Assembly (NCBI RefSeq): GCF_025947185.1
Contig: NZ_CP110001.1
Location: 3,782,001-3,846,000, forward strand
Direction of reading: 5' to 3'
DNA from: Flavobacterium sp. N2038
GTDB lineage: Bacteria > Bacteroidota > Bacteroidia > Flavobacteriales > Flavobacteriaceae
Length of the DNA: 64,000 bases
Translations under genes and position numbers: made by a program
The notes under the pieces: model-generated
Databases searched by the model: none
Told to the model about the DNA's origin: nothing
What the model saw: only the letters and a program-made list of their open reading frames with translations
Shown: positions 47,896-56,393 of the stretch, piece after piece
Position numbering within the stretch: the stretch's first letter is position 1
How the letters are laid out: every line of letters begins with the position of its first letter

Positions 47896-48486
47896 ATGAG
47901 AACAAGAGATATTAATAAAGAAGGAATTGTAAAGCAAAAAGCAATAGAAATGCTGGTTTCACAAGGAGTGGAAGGTTTTGGAATGAATCGCCTGGCGAAA
48001 GAATGCGGTGTTTCTGTAGCTACACTTTATATTTATTATTCTGATAAAGAAGATTTGATTAAGAAAATCGGAACTGAAATAGGCCAAAATTTCTTTGACG
48101 AAATGCTAGATGGGTTTTCATCAGAAATGTCTTTTGTTGATGGATTACGTAAACAATGGGAAAATCGTTCAAAATTTGTCATTGAGCATCCTCTTGAAAC
48201 TACGTGTTTTGAACTTTTAAAACATTCAACTTATGGAGATGCAATTCTTGCTGAAATCACTTCTGAATTTAGAGCCGAAATGACAAAATTCATCACAAAA
48301 TCAATCGAAAAAAAGGAACTACTTCCTATGACATTTGAGATTTTCTGGAGCATTGCTTATGGTTCTCTCTATTCTCTTTTAGAGCTTCACAGAGAAGGAA
48401 AATCGATGTCAGGCAAACCATTTGTTTTTACAGATCAAATTAGAGAAGAAGCTTTTAATTTGATCCTGAAGGCACTTATACCCTAG
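47896..48486 (+). CDS. TetR-family transcriptional repressor
   Basis: 196-residue regulator. The N-terminal helix-turn-helix is GIVKQKAIEMLVSQGVEGFG followed by MNRLAKECGVSVATLYIYYS and DKEDLIKKIG. The C-terminal ligand domain is of AcrR-like length. I start at the ATG at 47896, since the open frame upstream runs through the promoter and operator. The flavin monooxygenase 65 bases downstream is the likely target and may be co-transcribed. Confidence 0.9.
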   Translation: MRTRDINKEGIVKQKAIEMLVSQGVEGFGMNRLAKECGVSVATLYIYYSDKEDLIKKIGTEIGQNFFDEMLDGFSSEMSFVDGLRKQWENRSKFVIEHPLETTCFELLKHSTYGDAILAEITSEFRAEMTKFITKSIEKKELLPMTFEIFWSIAYGSLYSLLELHREGKSMSGKPFVFTDQIREEAFNLILKALIP

Positions 48487-48489
48487 CAA

Positions 48490-48537
48490 CAATTACAATA
48501 TCAATTACAATATCAATTACAATATCAATTACAATAT
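48490..48537. repeat. Four perfect 12-bp tandem repeats
   Basis: CAATTACAATAT is repeated four times (48490-48537) between the TetR gene stop and the monooxygenase start, ending 14 bases before the ATG. Confidence 0.9.
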
Positions 48538-48551
48538 CAAAATACAACAGA

Positions 48552-49694
48552 ATGAAAACTTCACTTATAGAGAATAAAAAAATTGCTATTATTGGCGGTG
48601 GTCCAGTGGGACTTACAACTGCTCGAATTTTACAAATTAATGGTGCAGATGTAAAAGTTTATGAAAGAGACCTCAATGCCCAAGCCAGAACTTCTGGAGG
48701 AACACTTGACATACATTCAGGTTCAGGGCAATATGCGATTCAGAAAGCCGGACTAATGGAAGAATTTTATAAATATGCGCGTCCGACTGGTGAGAAAATG
48801 GCCGATATGCACGGAAATATCAATGCCGATGAAATGCCGGACGAAACAAATGCTTATTCAAGACCTGAAATTGACCGCAACGATCTACGCAAAATTATGC
48901 TGGAAAATCTTCATGAAAATACCGTTGTCTGGGATAGTCAATTAACAAATATTGAAAAAGACGAAAATCAATACATTTTAAAATTCAAAAACGGTACAAC
49001 AGCAAAAGCCGATTTTGTAATTGTAGCCAACGGCGGAAGATCAAATGCCCGAAAATTTGTAAGCGATCAAGAACCTCAACTTTCCGGAACGTATATAATT
49101 CAGGGAGAAATTACAAATCCAGATCAGGATTATCCAGAATTCAAACCTAAATATGGCAACGGAAATGTAATGGCTATGGGTGAGCAGAAAATGTTTTATA
49201 CCCATACTATGAGCGATGGCTCTGTACATTTTGGTGTTTCTTTTAAAGCTGATGAAAATTGGATTTTAAACAACGGAATCAATTTTGAAGATGACAAAGC
49301 TGTGATTTCTTTTTTAAACGAAACTTTTAAAAACTGGAGCAATGATTACAAAAAATTCTTTGCCGTTTCTACTGAATTCTCAGGTTTGCCATTGCGATTA
49401 TTCTCTTTGGAAGAATCATGGAAAGAACATTCAAATATTACACTTGTAGGCGATGCAGCACATTTAATGCCTCCATTTGCAGGAGAAGGCGTAAATATGG
49501 GATTATTTGATGCTTTTCATTTAACCGAAAATCTAACGAACGGAAAATTTGAAACTATTGACGAAGCCATTCAAGATTATGAGAAAAAAATGTTTGGCTA
49601 TGCTTTGGAAGCACAACGCATGACAAAAAAAATGGAAGATTTATTACATTCTGATATTTCGGCAGAAGATATTTTGAATAGTCGTGGTGCTTAA
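48552..49694 (+). CDS. Tet(X)-like FAD-dependent monooxygenase
   Basis: 380-residue class A flavoprotein hydroxylase, close in length and pattern to Tet(X) (about 388 residues). It has IAIIGGGPVGLTTARIL, VYERD (Glu38-Arg39, equivalent to 46-47 of Tet(X)), SGGTLDIHSGSGQ, PEIDRNDLR (Arg109), IIQGEI (Gln184, equivalent to Gln192), VHFGVSF (His226, equivalent to His234) and VGDAAHLMPPFAGEGVNMG. With a constant offset of 8, the residue at substrate-contact Arg213 of Tet(X) is Asn205 in YGNGNVMAM, not Arg. FAD and NADPH use are therefore expected, but tetracycline as substrate is doubtful. The Tet(X) numbering is from memory. Confidence 0.85.
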   Translation: MKTSLIENKKIAIIGGGPVGLTTARILQINGADVKVYERDLNAQARTSGGTLDIHSGSGQYAIQKAGLMEEFYKYARPTGEKMADMHGNINADEMPDETNAYSRPEIDRNDLRKIMLENLHENTVVWDSQLTNIEKDENQYILKFKNGTTAKADFVIVANGGRSNARKFVSDQEPQLSGTYIIQGEITNPDQDYPEFKPKYGNGNVMAMGEQKMFYTHTMSDGSVHFGVSFKADENWILNNGINFEDDKAVISFLNETFKNWSNDYKKFFAVSTEFSGLPLRLFSLEESWKEHSNITLVGDAAHLMPPFAGEGVNMGLFDAFHLTENLTNGKFETIDEAIQDYEKKMFGYALEAQRMTKKMEDLLHSDISAEDILNSRGA

Positions 49695-49756
49695 TTTTTT
49701 TTCACCATATAAGTAATGTAAGCTCATTTTATTGAGACTATTTTTTTACATCAACT

Positions 49757-49846
49757 TTGTCATTTCGAGGTACGAGAAACCCCGCTCCTAAAGTCGCCAA
49801 TCTGCATCGAATTACGTGCGTGATTTCTCGTACCTCGAAATGACAA
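49757..49846. repeat. 23-bp perfect inverted repeat (GTCATTTCGAGGTACGAGAA)
   Basis: TTGTCATTTCGAGGTACGAG(AAA) at 49757-49779 and its exact reverse complement at 49824-49846, separated by 44 bases. The outer end resembles the tail of the 9208-9420 repeat. Confidence 0.9.
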
Positions 49847-49873
49847 GATTACAAATATTAGATAACGTAAACC

Positions 49874-49900
49874 TTTGTCAAAGTTTTAAACTTTGACAAA
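49874..49900. repeat. 13-bp palindrome (TTTGTCAAAGTTT)
   Basis: TTTGTCAAAGTTT (49874-49886) and AAACTTTGACAAA (49888-49900) are perfect arms around one base. Confidence 0.85.
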
Positions 49901-49971
49901 AGTATATACAGTTCAATTTGACAGAGCAAGAAAGCCAAAAGTAAACGAAATGTTTTTATGAAAATGTCTCC

Positions 49972-50052
49972 CATAGCCCCGATAGAAGTGGAAATCCTTT
50001 TACTTTTTTCTTTAAAAAGTAAAAGATTGAAACGGATAGCGGGATTAGCTCC
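49972..50052. repeat. Structured intergenic repeat with a 12-bp central hairpin
   Basis: Outer segments AGCCCCGATAGAAGTGGAAA and ATTGAAACGGATAGCGGGAT flank a perfect stem (CTTTTACTTTTT 49997-50008, AAAAAGTAAAAG 50014-50025, five-base loop). The outer CCCG/CGGG and AGC/GCT can pair as well. I recall this type from Flavobacterium gaps but cannot verify it. It is distinct from the guaB terminator just downstream. Confidence 0.65.
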
Positions 50053-50093
50053 TAAAAATAATATAGAAATCATAACATCAAAAATTAAACGAA

Positions 50094-50125
50094 AAAAGGC
50101 GTAAGAACTAAATCTTACGCCTTTT
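50094..50125 (-). terminator. Terminator of guaB
   Basis: AAAAGGCGTAAGA (50094-50106) and TCTTACGCCTTTT (50113-50125) form a perfect 13-bp stem with a T-run on the minus strand. It starts 23 bases past the guaB stop. Confidence 0.9.
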
Positions 50126-50147
50126 ACTTTTATATAAAAACTAAAAA

Positions 50148-51620
50148 TTATCTGGAATAATTTGGAGCTTCTTTTGTAATAGTTACGTTATGTGGGTGAC
50201 TTTCTGTAATTCCGCTTGACGTAATTCTAACAAAACGTCCTGTTTCTTGTAAAGTCGGAATATCTTTTGAACCACAGTATCCCATTCCGGCGCGAAGACC
50301 TCCAATAAACTGAAGCATACTTTCGTTTAATTCTCCTTTATAAGGAACACGTCCAACAATTCCTTCCGGAACTAATTTTTTAACATCGTCTTCAACATCC
50401 TGGAAATAACGATCTTTAGAACCCGTTTGCATTGCTTCAACAGAACCCATTCCACGATATGATTTGAATTTTCTACCTTCAAAAATAATAGTTTCACCTG
50501 GAGATTCTTTTGTTCCTGCTAACAATGAACCTAACATTACACAGTCAGCACCTGCAGCGATTGCTTTAGGAATATCTCCTGTATAACGAATTCCACCATC
50601 TGCAATAACTGGAACTCCAGTTCCTTTAATAGCTGCAGCAACTTCTAAAACTGCTGAGAATTGAGGAAAACCAACACCTGCAACGATACGTGTAGTACAG
50701 ATAGAACCAGGTCCGATTCCAACTTTTACACCATCAGCACCATTTTCTACCAAATATTTAGCAGCTTCCGGAGTTGCAATATTTCCAACAATTACATCTA
50801 TTTGAGGGAATTTAGATTTTACTTCTTTTAAGGTATTTACCACACCTTCTGTATGTCCGTGTGCTGTATCGATAATAATTGCATCTACACCAGCGTTTAC
50901 CAAAGCTTCAGCTCTTTGAACTGCATCTCCAGTAACTCCAATTGCAGCTGCAACTCTCAAACGTCCAAAAGAATCTTTGTTTGCAATTGGCTTTTGAGTC
51001 AGTTTTGTAATATCTCTGAAAGTAATTAAACCTACTAATTCGTTTTTATCGTTTACAACTGGTAATTTTTCGATTTTATGACCTTGCAAAACTACTTCTG
51101 CCTGCTGTAAAGAAGTTCCTTCCGAAACAGTAACTAGATTTTGACTTGTCATGACCTCAGCGATTGGTCTTGCACCATTCTTTTCGAAACGTAAATCACG
51201 ATTGGTAACAATTCCTTTTAAGATTCTATTTTCGTCAACGATTGGAATACCACCAATTCCAAATTCTTTCATTGCATTTTTTGCATCTGCAATAGTTGAA
51301 GTCATTGGTAATGTTACCGGGTCGATAATCATTCCTGCTTCTGCACGTTTTACTTTTCGAACTTTTCCTGCTTGTTGCTCGATAGTCATATTTTTATGCA
51401 AAACACCAATTCCGCCTTCCTGCGCCATAGCAATTGCCATTGCACTTTCGGTAACAGTATCCATAGCAGCAGATACGATTGGAACGTTTAGCGTTATATT
51501 TCTTGAAAATTTTGATTTAATGCTTACTTCGCGGGGAAGCACATTCGAGTAGTTAGGTACTAATAATACATCGTCGTAAGTTAAACCTTCGCCGATAATC
51601 TTGGAGTTGTGTGCTATCAT
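50148..51620 (-). CDS. guaB: Inosine-5'-monophosphate dehydrogenase
   Basis: NAD-dependent oxidation of IMP to XMP, first step of GMP synthesis; 490 residues. It has the TIM barrel with the catalytic-Cys loop [37 protein letters not shown] and [10 protein letters not shown], and two CBS domains inserted at about residues 95-210 ([40 protein letters not shown]). A TATATTTG element is about 27 bases upstream of its start. Confidence 0.97.
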   Translation of the reverse strand: MIAHNSKIIGEGLTYDDVLLVPNYSNVLPREVSIKSKFSRNITLNVPIVSAAMDTVTESAMAIAMAQEGGIGVLHKNMTIEQQAGKVRKVKRAEAGMIIDPVTLPMTSTIADAKNAMKEFGIGGIPIVDENRILKGIVTNRDLRFEKNGARPIAEVMTSQNLVTVSEGTSLQQAEVVLQGHKIEKLPVVNDKNELVGLITFRDITKLTQKPIANKDSFGRLRVAAAIGVTGDAVQRAEALVNAGVDAIIIDTAHGHTEGVVNTLKEVKSKFPQIDVIVGNIATPEAAKYLVENGADGVKVGIGPGSICTTRIVAGVGFPQFSAVLEVAAAIKGTGVPVIADGGIRYTGDIPKAIAAGADCVMLGSLLAGTKESPGETIIFEGRKFKSYRGMGSVEAMQTGSKDRYFQDVEDDVKKLVPEGIVGRVPYKGELNESMLQFIGGLRAGMGYCGSKDIPTLQETGRFVRITSSGITESHPHNVTITKEAPNYSR

Positions 51621-51646
51621 GTTGCAATTTCTAGTTGAATTGCGTG

Positions 51647-51654
51647 CAAATATA
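51647..51654 (-). promoter_or_regulatory. Candidate guaB -7 element
   Basis: TATATTTG on the minus strand, about 27 bases before the ATG; no clear -33 box. Confidence 0.45.
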
Positions 51655-51862
51655 GTGAATAAATCGCTAACTTGATCACTAACTTATTCATAAATTTAAC
51701 TTTACAGGAAAAATCCTATATAAAAATTCCAATTTTAATTCCCAGTCTTTGGGTCTTAATTCCAGATCCAGCAAAGCAGTTATTCTTTTTTATTTTAAAA
51801 ATTATCGAAATTTAAATCTCAATTCCGTCACCTGGAATTTGGAATTTTAAGGGTTGAAATTT

Positions 51863-53266
51863 CTAATCTTCCTTATCCTGAAAGACAAAATTTATCCCGA
51901 GCTGAAATGCAGTACTATTAGCTTTAGAAACATCATTGTATTCTAAAACATTATTTACTAAAGCATATATATTGACTATACCAATAGTTCCTGAAAGCCC
52001 CAACCCGATATTTTTATTTGAAAATGTGTCGAATGTATAAGTTGCTTTTACATCTAATTTCTCAAATATTTTTCTTTGATAAAAGAGGGTCAATGCTGCA
52101 ATAGCCTCTCTGGGCGCTGACATGGCAAAAAACTGAACTCCTGCTGCATTTTTATATTTTTCAACACTTTGTGGCAGCTTACAGTTACATTCTTCATATG
52201 CGCGGGATTTCCCAAATGAGTATTGTAAGGAAGAATAAATTTTTGTGGGACGCCAGGTGGTATATTTATTATATAATGTATCTCTGGGAATTGCTTTCTC
52301 AAATTCATCAAATATATTTTCAGGATCGTCTGTGCCCATAAAATCCGGATTTGCACCATTATAATGATACGTTCCTTTATAAGTCAGTGTTTCAATATCT
52401 TTAGACTGATGTACAAACCCTAAATCAATGATGCTAGCTGTAAGCTGAAGATTTTCTTTTATATTATACGTAACTCCGGCATCTAACCCAAAACCTAAGC
52501 TTCCGTTAAAAAAAGTGTTATGAGCAATATCTTCTGCAATATTTCCTTCGTATTCATCTTTTGTAAAACGAGAAATTCCAGATGTTTTAAGTTCTAAATT
52601 GGAGGAAATAACCTGATCATAAAGATTAGGTGTCCCATCCATTTGACCTGTATATATGTAACCCGAATTATGAGTCGAAACTGCATTTGCACCGCTCGAA
52701 TAAATTTTTGCTCTTCCTCCAAGTACCCATTTTTCATTCATTTTTTTATGAAAACCCACATGAAAAACAGAAAGAACCTCTGCCTTAAGATTTAAATCAG
52801 CGAGACTAAACGCTTTTCCAATATAATTTTGATTCCCATCCAAAGCTAATAAAGCCACATCTTTTGGCATATACATAAAAAAATCAAACTCCTGATACAC
52901 GCCAAAAGAAACATACGAGCGACTATCTTTGCCTCCTACTCTAAATCCACCAGAAAATATTTCCAATTGCTGGTTGGTAATAACCTTATCGTTTTTTGAA
53001 GATTTGTTGATTACATTTCTAACTTTATCATTAAAATCTACTCCATTATCTGCAAACAAATCGTAGGCCGAAAAACTACTTGATCCTACATTAGCCGAAA
53101 CTCCGGATAATATTGGTAAACCAAAATAAAATTTATAAGAAACATCTGCCCCCGGGTTCACGAGAGAAGATTGAGGGATCGAGGTAAAATTATACAAGAC
53201 TTCTTTGTTTTGCGAAAAACAAGAAAGCACCATCAACAGAAATAAAATTAGATATCCTTTTTTCAT
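51863..53266 (-). CDS. DUF5723-family outer-membrane beta-barrel protein
   Basis: 467-residue exported barrel with signal peptide 1-18 (ending SCFS-Q). The N-terminus SLVNPGADVSYKFYFGLPIL is the mark of DUF5723 proteins of Bacteroidota, related in look to PorP/PorV-type proteins. The last strand FQLGINFVFQ lies just before a short charged tail. The start overlaps the stop of the preceding lipoprotein gene by 4 bases, so the two are coupled and likely work together. A role in envelope or secretion is inferred. Confidence 0.8.
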   Translation of the reverse strand: MKKGYLILFLLMVLSCFSQNKEVLYNFTSIPQSSLVNPGADVSYKFYFGLPILSGVSANVGSSSFSAYDLFADNGVDFNDKVRNVINKSSKNDKVITNQQLEIFSGGFRVGGKDSRSYVSFGVYQEFDFFMYMPKDVALLALDGNQNYIGKAFSLADLNLKAEVLSVFHVGFHKKMNEKWVLGGRAKIYSSGANAVSTHNSGYIYTGQMDGTPNLYDQVISSNLELKTSGISRFTKDEYEGNIAEDIAHNTFFNGSLGFGLDAGVTYNIKENLQLTASIIDLGFVHQSKDIETLTYKGTYHYNGANPDFMGTDDPENIFDEFEKAIPRDTLYNKYTTWRPTKIYSSLQYSFGKSRAYEECNCKLPQSVEKYKNAAGVQFFAMSAPREAIAALTLFYQRKIFEKLDVKATYTFDTFSNKNIGLGLSGTIGIVNIYALVNNVLEYNDVSKANSTAFQLGINFVFQDKED

Positions 53267-53814
53267 TCTATTTCCATATAAACGGTTGCGCTTGATTTTA
53301 AGTTTAATTTCCCAGGACTCTGTTCTGTTAGGGGTGGTCCGGCAGTAATTAGAACAACAAATCCAATTTTTACGGTTTGTTTTAAAAGATCCAGTCTTTG
53401 ATTTTCAAAAACTTCGGTAGGATATTTTGTTGTATTAGGAGTCCCTTTGTAGGCAGGAACCCTATAGGAAAGTGTTTCAACAATTTCGTTGTTGGCATTT
53501 ATTAGTAACAGGTTTACGACAAAAGCCCTTTCAATTGTATTGTCTATTTGTACATCAAAGGCAGCTTTCTTTAAATGCTCATTAAAAAACTTGTCTTTAA
53601 AAACATCAAAATCCCGAATGTCAAATGCAATTTGATTTCCGCCGTCATTTACCAATTCTTTAGCCGCAACATCAAAATAGGCAAGGTTTGCTACAAATAC
53701 AGGTTTAAGCTTTAAATCTTTTACCTGATCAAAATCCAAATTACTCGAACATGAAAAGAACAAGCTCGCCAGAATTAAAACTTTAGAAATATTTCTAATA
53801 AAACTCTTCATCAC
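53263..53814 (-). CDS. Small lipoprotein coupled to the DUF5723 protein
   Basis: 183-residue protein with lipobox LFFSC (Cys22). The rest is beta-rich (FDVQIDNTIERAFVVNLLLI, KLNLKSSATVYMEIE) and I do not recognise a family. Translational overlap with the barrel gene suggests an outer-membrane pair. Confidence 0.8.
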   Translation of the reverse strand: MMKSFIRNISKVLILASLFFSCSSNLDFDQVKDLKLKPVFVANLAYFDVAAKELVNDGGNQIAFDIRDFDVFKDKFFNEHLKKAAFDVQIDNTIERAFVVNLLLINANNEIVETLSYRVPAYKGTPNTTKYPTEVFENQRLDLLKQTVKIGFVVLITAGPPLTEQSPGKLNLKSSATVYMEIE

Positions 53815-53888
53815 TAATAGTTTTAATGGTCAGTAATAACGTTGCTTTAAACCTTTTACTTTAAATAAATAGTAAATATACTACTTTT

Positions 53889-54755
53889 TCAATGAAACTT
53901 TCCAAACAATTTTGAAGCTTCATTGTAAGCGCTTTCAAAACTCAAAGAATTAAGTCCTGTTATTTTTTTATTGGCAGTAAAATAAGAAACAAGCTTTTCT
54001 GTAGGCATATTACCCGTTAATTTATCTGTTGCCATTGGGCAGCCTCCAAAACCTTGTATGGCACCATCAAAACGAACACAGCCCGCTTTTGCTGCTGCAT
54101 CAATTTTTTCGAACCAAGTGTCGGGTGTTGTATGCAAATGAGCTCCAAATTCTATCTGAGGATATTTTGGAATCAGATTAGAATAAAGATAAGTAATCAC
54201 ATCTGGTGTTGAAGTGCCAACTGTATCTGAAAGCGATAAAATTTTAACTCCCATTCCGGCAAGTTTCTCGGTCCACTCTCCTACTATTTCAACATTCCAC
54301 GGATCCCCATATGGGTTTCCAAAACCCATTGAAAGATACGTTACAACCTCTTTGTTTTTTTGATCTGCAATTTCAAGTATTTCCTGAAGTGTAATCAATG
54401 ATTCGGCTATTGTTTTATGCGTGTTTCTCATCTGAAAATTCTCAGAAATCGAAAATGGAAAACCTAAATACTGAATAGCTTCGTGTTCAGAAGCAGATAC
54501 TGCACCTTGTGTATTGGCGATAATTGCCAAAAGTTTACTATTGGTTTGTGATAAATCGAGTTCTGCCAGAACCTCAGCCGTATCCTGCATTTGCGGAATT
54601 GCTTTGGGAGACACAAAACTTCCAAAATCTATCGTATCAAACCCTACCCGAAGCAGCGCCTGAATATAAGTAACCTTATTTTTTGTCGGAATAAAATCCT
54701 TAATACCTTGCATGGCATCACGTGGACATTCGATAATCTTGATCTCTTTATTCAA
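53889..54755 (-). CDS. mvaL: Hydroxymethylglutaryl-CoA lyase
   Basis: Cleaves HMG-CoA to acetoacetate and acetyl-CoA in leucine breakdown; 288 residues. It has ECPRDAMQGIKDF (catalytic Arg-Asp), DFGSFVSPKAIPQMQD, SLSDTVGTSTPD, the metal His pair in GAHLHTTPDTW and the active-site Cys loop in FGGCPMATDKLTGN. It stands alone between the lipoprotein gene and the SatD-like gene. Confidence 0.9.
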   Translation of the reverse strand: MNKEIKIIECPRDAMQGIKDFIPTKNKVTYIQALLRVGFDTIDFGSFVSPKAIPQMQDTAEVLAELDLSQTNSKLLAIIANTQGAVSASEHEAIQYLGFPFSISENFQMRNTHKTIAESLITLQEILEIADQKNKEVVTYLSMGFGNPYGDPWNVEIVGEWTEKLAGMGVKILSLSDTVGTSTPDVITYLYSNLIPKYPQIEFGAHLHTTPDTWFEKIDAAAKAGCVRFDGAIQGFGGCPMATDKLTGNMPTEKLVSYFTANKKITGLNSLSFESAYNEASKLFGKFH

Positions 54756-54957
54756 AACTTATTCATTTGTAAAGGCTAAGTTAGTTTCTTTTTTAAAGAA
54801 ATAAAAATTAACTCTTTCCTGAATTTATATTTTAAACCATTTAAGTTGTATAACTTCATTTAAAACGTTCTGATTACTATTTTAGGTTATCAACTTAGAA
54901 TTATCAACTAAAGGTTTTAATAGCAGATACTATTAAGTAAATAGCAATATTTTTAAA

Positions 54958-55033
54958 TATTACACAAAAACGTAATAAATCAAAATATTACATAAAAAAG
55001 TAATAATAATTTTTATTACTTATATTTGTAATA
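54958..55033. promoter_or_regulatory. Three phased TATTAC-N8-GTAATA operator-like palindromes
   Basis: Copies at 54958-54977, 54986-55005 (TATTACATAAAAAAGTAATA) and 55014-55033 (TATTACTTATATTTGTAATA) start exactly 28 bases apart, have identical six-base arms, and differ only in the spacer. The third covers the candidate -7 element at 55021-55028. This layout fits cooperative binding of a dimeric regulator. The SatD-like product, with its own helix-turn-helix, is the best candidate (inference). Confidence 0.75.
55021..55028 (+). promoter_or_regulatory. Candidate -7 element of the SatD/DUF3307 operon
   Basis: TATATTTG lies in the spacer of the third palindrome, 37 bases before the ATG. A second TATATTTG at 55055-55062 is too close to the start unless the message is leaderless. 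Confidence 0.5.
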
Positions 55034-55065
55034 GAAAGTTTATTATTTTTTAATTATATTTGATT

Positions 55066-55680
55066 ATGACTAGTGTAATTACAGGTGATATAATTGGTTC
55101 AAGACAGCAAAAATCTAAACATTGGCTAGAGGATTTAAAAAAGATTTTAAATTCTTTTGGCCAAACGCCTTCTCAATGGGAGGTTTACAGAGGTGATGAA
55201 TTTCAGGTTGAGATTAAAAACCCTGAGGATGCTTTACTGGCAGCCATTTTAATCAAAGCACATTTACGAACCATAAAATCTGATGCCCGTATGAGTATCG
55301 GTTTTGGAGACAAGACACATACAGCCGACCGAATATCAGAAAGTAATGGCTCTGCTTTTATTAACTCTGGCGAACTATTTGAAACATTAAAAAAGCAAAA
55401 AGTCACTTTAGCAATACGAACCGCAGATCAGGCTATAGATGAAAAAATGAATTTAATGCTACAGCTGGCATTAACATTTATGGACAATTGGTTAGTACAA
55501 TCGGCCGAGTTTGTTGCTGCCGCAATAGAAAATCCAACTTTATCGCAAGAAGAGCTGGGACAGAAATTAGGTATTAATCAGGCAGCCGTGAGCCGAAGAC
55601 AAAAACGCGCTCAATTTGATTTGGTACTGAATTTAGATCGATATTTTAGAACACAAATAAAACAGCTTACAGCCTCATGA
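55066..55680 (+). CDS. SatD-family protein with C-terminal helix-turn-helix
   Basis: 204-residue cytoplasmic protein of the SatD family (named after the Streptococcus sat acid-tolerance locus). It opens MTSVITGDIIGSRQQKSKHW, then WEVYRGDEFQVEI and MSIGFGDKTH, a cyclase-like or nucleotide-binding-like layout with GD and RGDEF motifs. A helix-turn-helix is at about residues 155-180 (LSQEELGQKLGINQAAVSRR). I start at the ATG at 55066 rather than the TTG two codons earlier. Its stop overlaps the start of the DUF3307 gene by 4 bases. The family's biochemical function is not established to my knowledge. Confidence 0.85.
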   Translation: MTSVITGDIIGSRQQKSKHWLEDLKKILNSFGQTPSQWEVYRGDEFQVEIKNPEDALLAAILIKAHLRTIKSDARMSIGFGDKTHTADRISESNGSAFINSGELFETLKKQKVTLAIRTADQAIDEKMNLMLQLALTFMDNWLVQSAEFVAAAIENPTLSQEELGQKLGINQAAVSRRQKRAQFDLVLNLDRYFRTQIKQLTAS

Positions 55681-56393
55681 TTTTATTTATCAAACTACTT
55701 TTAGCACATTTACTGGGAGATTTTATCTGGCAGCCTAATTCCTGGGTAGCCCATAAAGAAATTAAAAAACATAAAAGTAAATACTTTTACATTCACATTT
55801 TACTTCATGGAATTTTAGCTGCAATTGTAGCCGGAGAAATCAGCTTTATACCCTATGCCGTTTTAATTGCAGTAACTCACGGTATCATAGATTTAATAAA
55901 ACTAAATTTTCAGAAAGAAAATACGAAACGCACCTGGTTTGTTATCGATCAGCTTGCACATGTTTTAGTCTTAGTGGCAGTTGTACTGCTTTATCAAAAT
56001 AAAAACATCGCCTATTTTTGGCTGGAGAATGATTTTTGGGTTCTGATAACGGGAGTTCTATTATTAACTAAACCTACTTCTATTTTTATCAAAACGATTA
56101 TTTCAATCTGGAGTCCGGAGAACGAAAACAATCATAAAGACGATTCTCTTGCCCATGCAGGAAAGTACATAGGCATACTAGAACGTTTATTTGTAATTTG
56201 CTTTATCCTAACCGGACATTTTGAAGCAATAGGCTTTTTACTGGCCGCTAAATCAATTTTCAGATTTGGAGATTTAAAAGAAGCCAAAGACCGAAAATTG
56301 ACCGAATATGTAATGATCGGAACCCTAATTAGTTTTGGAATCGCAATTATTGTTGGACTAATTGTTCAGGCATTACTCCTACAACTGTCCTAA
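55677..56393 (+). CDS. DUF3307-family membrane protein
   Basis: 238-residue integral membrane protein with about seven hydrophobic segments. The DUF3307 start [20 protein letters not shown] and [12 protein letters not shown], with conserved His and Asp inside helices, resemble a metal-dependent membrane hydrolase or transporter site. [20 protein letters not shown] is a second family block. It is translationally coupled to the SatD-like gene and converges with pyrD, overlapping it by 15 bases. Confidence 0.88.
   Translation: MILFIKLLLAHLLGDFIWQPNSWVAHKEIKKHKSKYFYIHILLHGILAAIVAGEISFIPYAVLIAVTHGIIDLIKLNFQKENTKRTWFVIDQLAHVLVLVAVVLLYQNKNIAYFWLENDFWVLITGVLLLTKPTSIFIKTIISIWSPENENNHKDDSLAHAGKYIGILERLFVICFILTGHFEAIGFLLAAKSIFRFGDLKEAKDRKLTEYVMIGTLISFGIAIIVGLIVQALLLQLS

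Larger units (their letters stand above)
54756..55065. other. Divergent regulatory region upstream of the SatD-like gene
   Basis: A 310-base gap that carries, in its right half, three phased palindromes (listed separately) and two TATATTTG sequences (55021-55028 and 55055-55062). The left half is AT-rich without a recognised signal. Confidence 0.6.

Noticed and set aside
48552..49694. Calling this gene tet(X) and predicting tetracycline resistance
   Set aside because: The position of substrate-contact Arg213 is not Arg, and overall similarity cannot be measured here; the gene is only Tet(X)-like.
49858..50073. 71-residue minus-strand frame
   Set aside because: It reads through the 13-bp palindrome and the structured repeat element; its sequence is explained by those repeats rather than by a gene.
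54958..55033. Possible small CRISPR array or plasmid iterons
   Set aside because: The 20-bp units are palindromic operators with 8-bp gaps between them; there are no unique spacers of 30 bp, no cas genes and no replication gene.
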